From Eggerthellaceae bacterium (lineage in GTDB: Bacteria; Actinomycetota; Coriobacteriia; Coriobacteriales; Eggerthellaceae), in assembly GCA_017459925.1 (NCBI GenBank), contig JAFUCC010000028.1, positions 1 through 42,951 on the forward strand: a stretch of 42,951 bases of DNA, given 5' to 3'. This document shows, in pieces, positions 39,189-42,951 of the stretch (position 1 is its first letter; every line of letters starts with the position of its first letter). A model generated the notes under the pieces. The model saw only the letters and a list, made by a program, of their open reading frames with translations. It was not told the DNA's origin and did no database searches. The translations under genes were made by a program, and so were the position numbers.

Positions 39189-39263
39189 AATGAGTCGCAG
39201 GACGTTCCTGCTACTCATTTTGCGAAACGGAAAATGAGTAGCAGGAACGTCCTGCGACTCATT
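39189..39263. repeat. REP/BIME-like element, TGAGTA family, copy 3 with matched arm change
   Basis: Exact 33-bp arms 39189-39221 and 39231-39263 with a 9-bp loop. Compared with copies 1 and 2, two bases (AT to CG in TGAGTAT / TGAGTCG) are changed in both arms in complementary fashion. It lies between convergent genes. Confidence 0.87.
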
Positions 39264-39267
39264 CCCG

Positions 39268-40176
39268 TTATTGCGCGAGCGTGGTGCAGAGGGCGTCGAG
39301 CAAGGTGATGGCGTAGTGCTGCATCGAACGCGCTTCGCCGGCGTCTTCCCACACCGTTCCCGGAAGCTCGATGGTCAAGCGGGGCGGCGTCTTCTTCTGG
39401 CCGGCAGCCACGGCGGGCGCCATGCGCAGGGCCAGGGTGTCGTTCGGCTCGAAGCTGACGCGCGGGGCATGGTCGTCGGCCGAGATGGAAGCATCGCCCG
39501 GCAGCGCAATGCGCACGAGCAGCATGGCGTCATCGGGGCGCACGAGCAGCGAGTCGGCGCTCACGATCTTCGAAGCCGGGTTGGTCGCCAGTGACAAGTT
39601 CGACATGCGCGACGCCACGCCACGCGTGAAGTCGTCGGTGCCGAACAGGCAGATAGCGTGCTGTTCCAGCACATCTGCTGCACGCGCAAAGCCCATGCTG
39701 ACCTGAAGCGTGCTCGGCTTCTTGCCTTCCCACGAATGGTGAAGATTGCGGATGGCCGCGAACGTGTACGCGCCGACGATGCCGTCGGACGGCAAGCCCA
39801 TGTTGCGCTGGAACTTACGCACGCCCGATTCGGTGGTGGCGCCGAAGATGCCGTCCATGTGGCCGCTCATGAAGCCGAGCGCGCCGAGCGCCTGCTGCAG
39901 CTCGAGCACGTCGTGCCCGTGGAAGTAGGGCATGCGCAGGTACAGCGTGCGGTCGCCCAGGCTGTACGACGCATCGACAAGCGCCGACCACGTATGCTCG
40001 TCGACCTCGTCGCCTTCGGGCAAACCAGCCTGCTTGCGGAATGCCCGCACGGCTTCGGCGGTCTTCTCGCCGAATACGCCGTCTTCTTGCGTGCCGTCGA
40101 GCAAGTCGATGAGCGCCAGCCTATGCTGGACGTCCTCGACCGCCGCGCCGCTATCTCCCAAGACTATCGTTTTCAT
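39268..40176 (-). CDS. Peptidoglycan-binding domain protein
   Basis: This 302-residue protein has two N-terminal PG_binding_1 repeats (about 3-70, GDSGAAVEDVQHRLALIDLLDGTQEDGVFGEKTAEAVRAFRKQAGL; about 80-145, GHDVLELQQALGALGFMSGHMDGIFGATTESGVRKFQRNMGL) and a C-terminal region of about 150 residues (MGFARAADVLEQHAICLFG...) that may be a divergent amidase or glycohydrolase-like domain, but without motifs I can name. No signal peptide is visible. The start at 40176 (ATG) is preferred to a GTG at 40182; TAAGAT ends 7 nt before it and no Shine-Dalgarno is seen, so it may be leaderless. Confidence 0.85.
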   Translation of the reverse strand: MKTIVLGDSGAAVEDVQHRLALIDLLDGTQEDGVFGEKTAEAVRAFRKQAGLPEGDEVDEHTWSALVDASYSLGDRTLYLRMPYFHGHDVLELQQALGALGFMSGHMDGIFGATTESGVRKFQRNMGLPSDGIVGAYTFAAIRNLHHSWEGKKPSTLQVSMGFARAADVLEQHAICLFGTDDFTRGVASRMSNLSLATNPASKIVSADSLLVRPDDAMLLVRIALPGDASISADDHAPRVSFEPNDTLALRMAPAVAAGQKKTPPRLTIELPGTVWEDAGEARSMQHYAITLLDALCTTLAQ

Positions 40177-40205
40177 TGGCACAATCTTACTTCAATGGTG
40201 GCAAC

Positions 40206-40232
40206 AATCAGTTTCCTCCGAGGAAATTGATT
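40206..40232 (-). terminator. Terminator hairpin of the polyprenyl synthase gene
   Basis: A 12-bp stem, including one G-U pair (40206-40217 / 40221-40232), with a 3-nt loop directly after the stop at 40236; only a weak T-rich tail (TTGTTG) follows. Confidence 0.65.
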
Positions 40233-40235
40233 CAT

Positions 40236-41291
40236 TTACTTCAGACGATTCACGAACCAGTCGGCCATCGAGACCAGAATCTCGCGCGCCGGCGACGGGT
40301 CGATCATGTCGTACAGGCGGTTCTTCGCAATGCTGGTCAGGTTCTCCGCATAGCTGCGCGCGTAATCGATGCTGCCGGCCTTCTCCATGATGGAAACGGC
40401 CTCGTCCAGTTCCGCCGGGTCCTTCGTATGCGACGAAAGCAGCTCGACCAGGCGATCGCGGTCGGCCCCTTCCAAATTCTGCAGCGCGTGCACGACCACG
40501 AGCGTGCGCTTGCCTTCGGTGATGTCGTCGCGGAAGCCCTTCTTGGTCGACTCGGTCTTTCCCACCAAGTTCAGCAAGTCGTCCTGAATTTGGAACGCCA
40601 GCCCCGTGTCGAGGCCGTAGTTGCGCAGCCCCTCGATTTGCGTTTCGGTGCCGCCACCGATGATGGCGCCGATGGCCAGCGGCACGGCACCCGAATAATG
40701 CGCCGTCTTGCACGTGGCCATGACCAGGTAATCTTCGGGAGCGATGTCGTAGCGGCCGTCGCGCGCCCAGCCGATGTCGAGCGCTTGGCCCTCGATGGTG
40801 CGACGCGTCATGTCGATGAGCTCGTTCAGCACGCGCAGCTTCGTGGAATCGTCGAGGTTCGGGTCTTTCGCGACCGTGCCGTTGACGAGTTGCAGGCCCA
40901 GGTCGCCCATGTTGATGGCCAGCCCCAGCCCCTCGCGCAGGTGCAGGCACGGCTCGCCGCGGCGCAGCTCGGCGCCGTCGGCGATGTCGTCGTGAATGAG
41001 CGCCGCCGTGTGGAAATGCTCGATGGCCGCCGCCGCGCTGATCGCCTTGAACGCGTCGCCACCGACAGCCAGGCATGCCGCCAAGCAGATGAGCGGCCTA
41101 TGGCGCTTGCCGCCGTTGCGGCTGTATTCCAAAAGCGGAGTATACAGATACGTATCCATGTCGGGATGCGAACCGCGCGGAATATACGCGTTGATAACGT
41201 CACCAACACGCTCGGCGTAGCGGTCGAGGTACTCTTCAAACGATTTGGGCTCTTCGCCAGCGTCGAGAAGCTCGTTGAGATCGATGTTCAT
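40236..41291 (-). CDS. Polyprenyl (geranylgeranyl/farnesyl-type) diphosphate synthase
   Basis: This 351-residue trans-prenyltransferase has GGKRHRP (60-66), the first Asp-rich motif DDIAD (101-105) followed by RRGEP, and the second motif as FQIQDDLLN (237-241), where the last position is Asn rather than Asp, a variation common in this family. It elongates allylic diphosphates with isopentenyl diphosphate for quinone or undecaprenyl-type lipids. Small residues upstream of the first motif (EHFHTAALIHDD) do not settle product length. GAAGG lies 6 nt before the ATG. Confidence 0.92.
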   Translation of the reverse strand: MNIDLNELLDAGEEPKSFEEYLDRYAERVGDVINAYIPRGSHPDMDTYLYTPLLEYSRNGGKRHRPLICLAACLAVGGDAFKAISAAAAIEHFHTAALIHDDIADGAELRRGEPCLHLREGLGLAINMGDLGLQLVNGTVAKDPNLDDSTKLRVLNELIDMTRRTIEGQALDIGWARDGRYDIAPEDYLVMATCKTAHYSGAVPLAIGAIIGGGTETQIEGLRNYGLDTGLAFQIQDDLLNLVGKTESTKKGFRDDITEGKRTLVVVHALQNLEGADRDRLVELLSSHTKDPAELDEAVSIMEKAGSIDYARSYAENLTSIAKNRLYDMIDPSPAREILVSMADWFVNRLK

Positions 41292-41664
41292 GCGATGCCT
41301 TCAAAGGTCGGGTTGGTCAATGAAATTCATTCTAGCAAACCCGACTGAAAGCAACCTGCATAGAGCACTTCACCTGATTCATGGGGCAGGATTTCTTCAT
41401 ACGATTGTGCGGATGCCCCGTTTCCAGCAACTATTTGGAAGCGCCCGGGAATCTGTTCATGCCGCATTTGGGCACGATATCGCAAGCCTTACTCAGCCGC
41501 CTAATTCGCTCGATCTCGTTCGTTTTTCGACCGCGGCGCACAAAACAAGGCGTTTTAGGTTGTTTGATTTCTCGAAACGCACAGGATCAGGCGGTTTAGG
41601 CTGTTTTTTCGCGACGAAACAGCCTAAACCGTCCTATCTTGTGCAAGCGGACGGGCGTGCTTGT
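41292..41664. other. 373-bp gap between polyprenyl synthase and MFS gene
   Basis: It contains the promoter region of the synthase gene, about 200 bp of lower-GC sequence with no supported gene, and the repeat array at 41538-41644. Confidence 0.6.
41538..41644. repeat. Three related 28-bp units: two direct, one inverted, forming the MFS terminator
   Basis: Units at 41538-41565 and 41579-41606 are direct (GCACA...GGCGKTTTAGGYTGTTT), and 41617-41644 is inverted. The last two pair at 24 of 28 positions across a 10-bp loop, and directly follow the stop of the minus-strand MFS gene, so they probably terminate it. Confidence 0.7.
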
Positions 41665-42897
41665 TTATTCCTGCGTCGGCTTGCGGTACACGATGTAGAA
41701 GGCGATGCAGCACACGAGCGCCAGCACGGCGATGACGGTGAAAGCGATCCACACCGGCAGGTTCGTCGAGGCGCCGTCGGGGCTGGAAAGCGCCACCATG
41801 CCGATGCCGAAGAACGACGCGAGCGCAGCGCTCAGGTTCACCAGGCCCAGGTTGCGCGCATAGTTCTTGCCGCCGAAGCGCTGACGCACGAACCCGGACG
41901 CGATGACGGGAATGGCGCCGTAGCCGAGGCCCACGAGCAGCGCGGAGACGATGTACACGGCACTTGCGCTCGTCGCGTACGAGAACGCGAGGCCCGCGGC
42001 AGCGACAAGCGTGACGACGCTCGACGCGACCATGGTCTTGCGCAGCCCCAACTTGTCGAACAGCGCGCCGAACACGAAGCGCCCGAGCCCGTTCATGGTC
42101 GAGACGAGCCCCACGACGAACGTGGCGACGACGTCTTCCACGCCCACTACCAGCGCGCCTTGCTTCGAGCCGCCGATGAGCGTGACGCCCACCGAGATGC
42201 ACAGCACCGCCCACGCGAAGTACACGTAGAACGTTGGCGTGGTCAGCGGGTTGTCGTTTTCGTAAGCGCTCTCGTCGATGGCGACCGCACCCGGACGGCT
42301 AACGATGGAGCCGATATCCGCAGGCGCCGATTTCAGGAAAAACGCCATGAACACCGACACGACGAACGTAACCACCGCCAGCACGACGAACACGGCACGG
42401 ACGCCGATGACGCCAGCCAGCATGCCCAGCGGCGTGCCGAACACGAGGCTGCCGAGGCCCGCGCCCATCATGAGCACGCCCGACGAGAAGCCGATCTTGT
42501 CGGGGAACCAGCTGTTGGCCCCGGAGATGACCACGATGTAGGACATGCCGCCGCCGAAACCGCCGAGCACGCCGTACGACACGTAAATGCCCCACAGGCT
42601 GATGTCTGCGAACAGCGCCGTGCCGCCGAACCCCACGAGCGCAAGGACGCCAGCCAGCAGCAATGTGTTGCGACTGCCGAGCCTTCCCACGATGAGACCG
42701 CCGACCAGCTGGGCGATGCAGAAGCAGATGAGCACGATGTTGAACGTGTTCTGCAGGGCGCCGCGGTCCCATCCGAACTCGGTGGAAAGCGGCGTCGCGA
42801 AGATTGACCACGCGTAAATGAGGCCGAACACCGCCAGCGCGATGGTCGACACGACGAGGTACAGGTTGCGCGTTCGCTTCACTTCTGCCAGATTCAT
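41665..42897 (-). CDS. MFS transporter (OFA family-like)
   Basis: This 410-residue carrier has twelve predicted helices and OFA-like features in the first half (YAWSIFATPLSTEFGWDRGALQNTFNI, GGFGGGMSYIVVISGANSWFPDKIGFSSG) and motif A-type loops (GRLGSRN, GALFDKLGLRK). Members move organic anions such as oxalate or formate; many in Eggerthellaceae are unassigned. The ATG at 42897 is chosen because GGGGGAG lies upstream and the family N-terminus starts there; an open upstream extension of 16 residues is less likely. It lacks the operator found in front of the left-hand MFS gene, so the two are probably controlled separately. Confidence 0.9.
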   Translation of the reverse strand: MNLAEVKRTRNLYLVVSTIALAVFGLIYAWSIFATPLSTEFGWDRGALQNTFNIVLICFCIAQLVGGLIVGRLGSRNTLLLAGVLALVGFGGTALFADISLWGIYVSYGVLGGFGGGMSYIVVISGANSWFPDKIGFSSGVLMMGAGLGSLVFGTPLGMLAGVIGVRAVFVVLAVVTFVVSVFMAFFLKSAPADIGSIVSRPGAVAIDESAYENDNPLTTPTFYVYFAWAVLCISVGVTLIGGSKQGALVVGVEDVVATFVVGLVSTMNGLGRFVFGALFDKLGLRKTMVASSVVTLVAAAGLAFSYATSASAVYIVSALLVGLGYGAIPVIASGFVRQRFGGKNYARNLGLVNLSAALASFFGIGMVALSSPDGASTNLPVWIAFTVIAVLALVCCIAFYIVYRKPTQE

Positions 42898-42951
42898 TGA
42901 CTCCCCCTGCTGCATATGACGAGTGTGTCGGCCTTGCCTGGTCACTTTGAC

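Noticed and set aside
41381..41599. 72-codon plus-strand frame in the synthase-MFS gap
   Set aside because: No ribosome binding site or domain, and it enters the terminator repeats.
1..42951. CRISPR arrays, insertion sequences with transposase, or rRNA genes
   Set aside because: No regularly spaced repeat-spacer pattern, transposase frame or rRNA sequence was seen anywhere in the window.

Overview
The window looks like a high-GC chromosome segment from an anaerobic actinobacterium of the class Coriobacteriia, most likely family Eggerthellaceae (Eggerthella, Gordonibacter, Slackia or Adlercreutzia type). The reasons are the molybdopterin and Fe-S oxidoreductases, the OFA-type MFS carriers, an old-yellow-enzyme/2-enoate reductase, a long RecJ fused to a RecQ-type helicase, YDG/MBG-repeat surface proteins with an AKTGD sorting motif, and strong GC-rich codon bias that leaves long antisense shadow frames. 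The genus is inferred, not shown.

Positions 1-15240 look accessory. A tyrosine integrase cut by the left edge is followed by a two-gene HTH/nucleotidyltransferase toxin-antitoxin-like pair. Next comes an 11-kb cluster transcribed entirely on the minus strand (2701-13859): a LysR regulator; a molybdopterin oxidoreductase with a small Fe-S subunit, an 8-Cys protein and an aldo-keto reductase; then a membrane protein, a lactonase-like metallo-hydrolase, a flavin/Fe-S enoate reductase and an SDR; then an MFS carrier. The three transcription units downstream of lysR carry the same composite promoter: an inverted repeat TTTCC-N5-GGAAA, a GACAC box and a TA(G/C)ACT hexamer, all at identical spacing. 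This fits LysR-type activator sites centred near -63. Diverged 24-bp repeats in opposite orientation lie just outside the cluster. To its right are an excisionase-like gene, a winged-helix gene, an iteron-like array and helically phased repeats, ending at the 3' end of tRNA-Ala(CGC). I infer an integrative element using that tRNA, with a regulated reductive catabolic module for a small, possibly aromatic or lactone-containing compound. The substrate is unknown.

From 15242 rightwards the content is core chromosome: tRNA-Ala, a Sir2 deacylase, a small ORF coupled to truA, dnaE, bifunctional rel with a glyoxalase-II-like hydrolase, a BFN/DUF151 protein, the RecJ-RecQ fusion, an Rrf2 regulator, an ABC-F ATPase, a 1553-residue surface protein, a pair of overlapping membrane sensor kinases (one apparently degenerate), a peptidoglycan-binding protein, a polyprenyl synthase and an MFS carrier.

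The intergenic spaces of this core half hold long perfect inverted repeats. Two sequence families (24299-24400 and 29129-29213; 31065-31163, 35999-36097 and 39189-39263) share one design: two inverted copies of a 27-29 bp unit that is itself a near-palindrome. This is the design of REP/BIME elements. Several fit exactly between convergent stop codons, but one lies between divergent genes. A further recurring feature is a -10-like hexamer ending 6-9 nt before an ATG with no Shine-Dalgarno sequence, which suggests leaderless mRNAs for several genes including dnaE.
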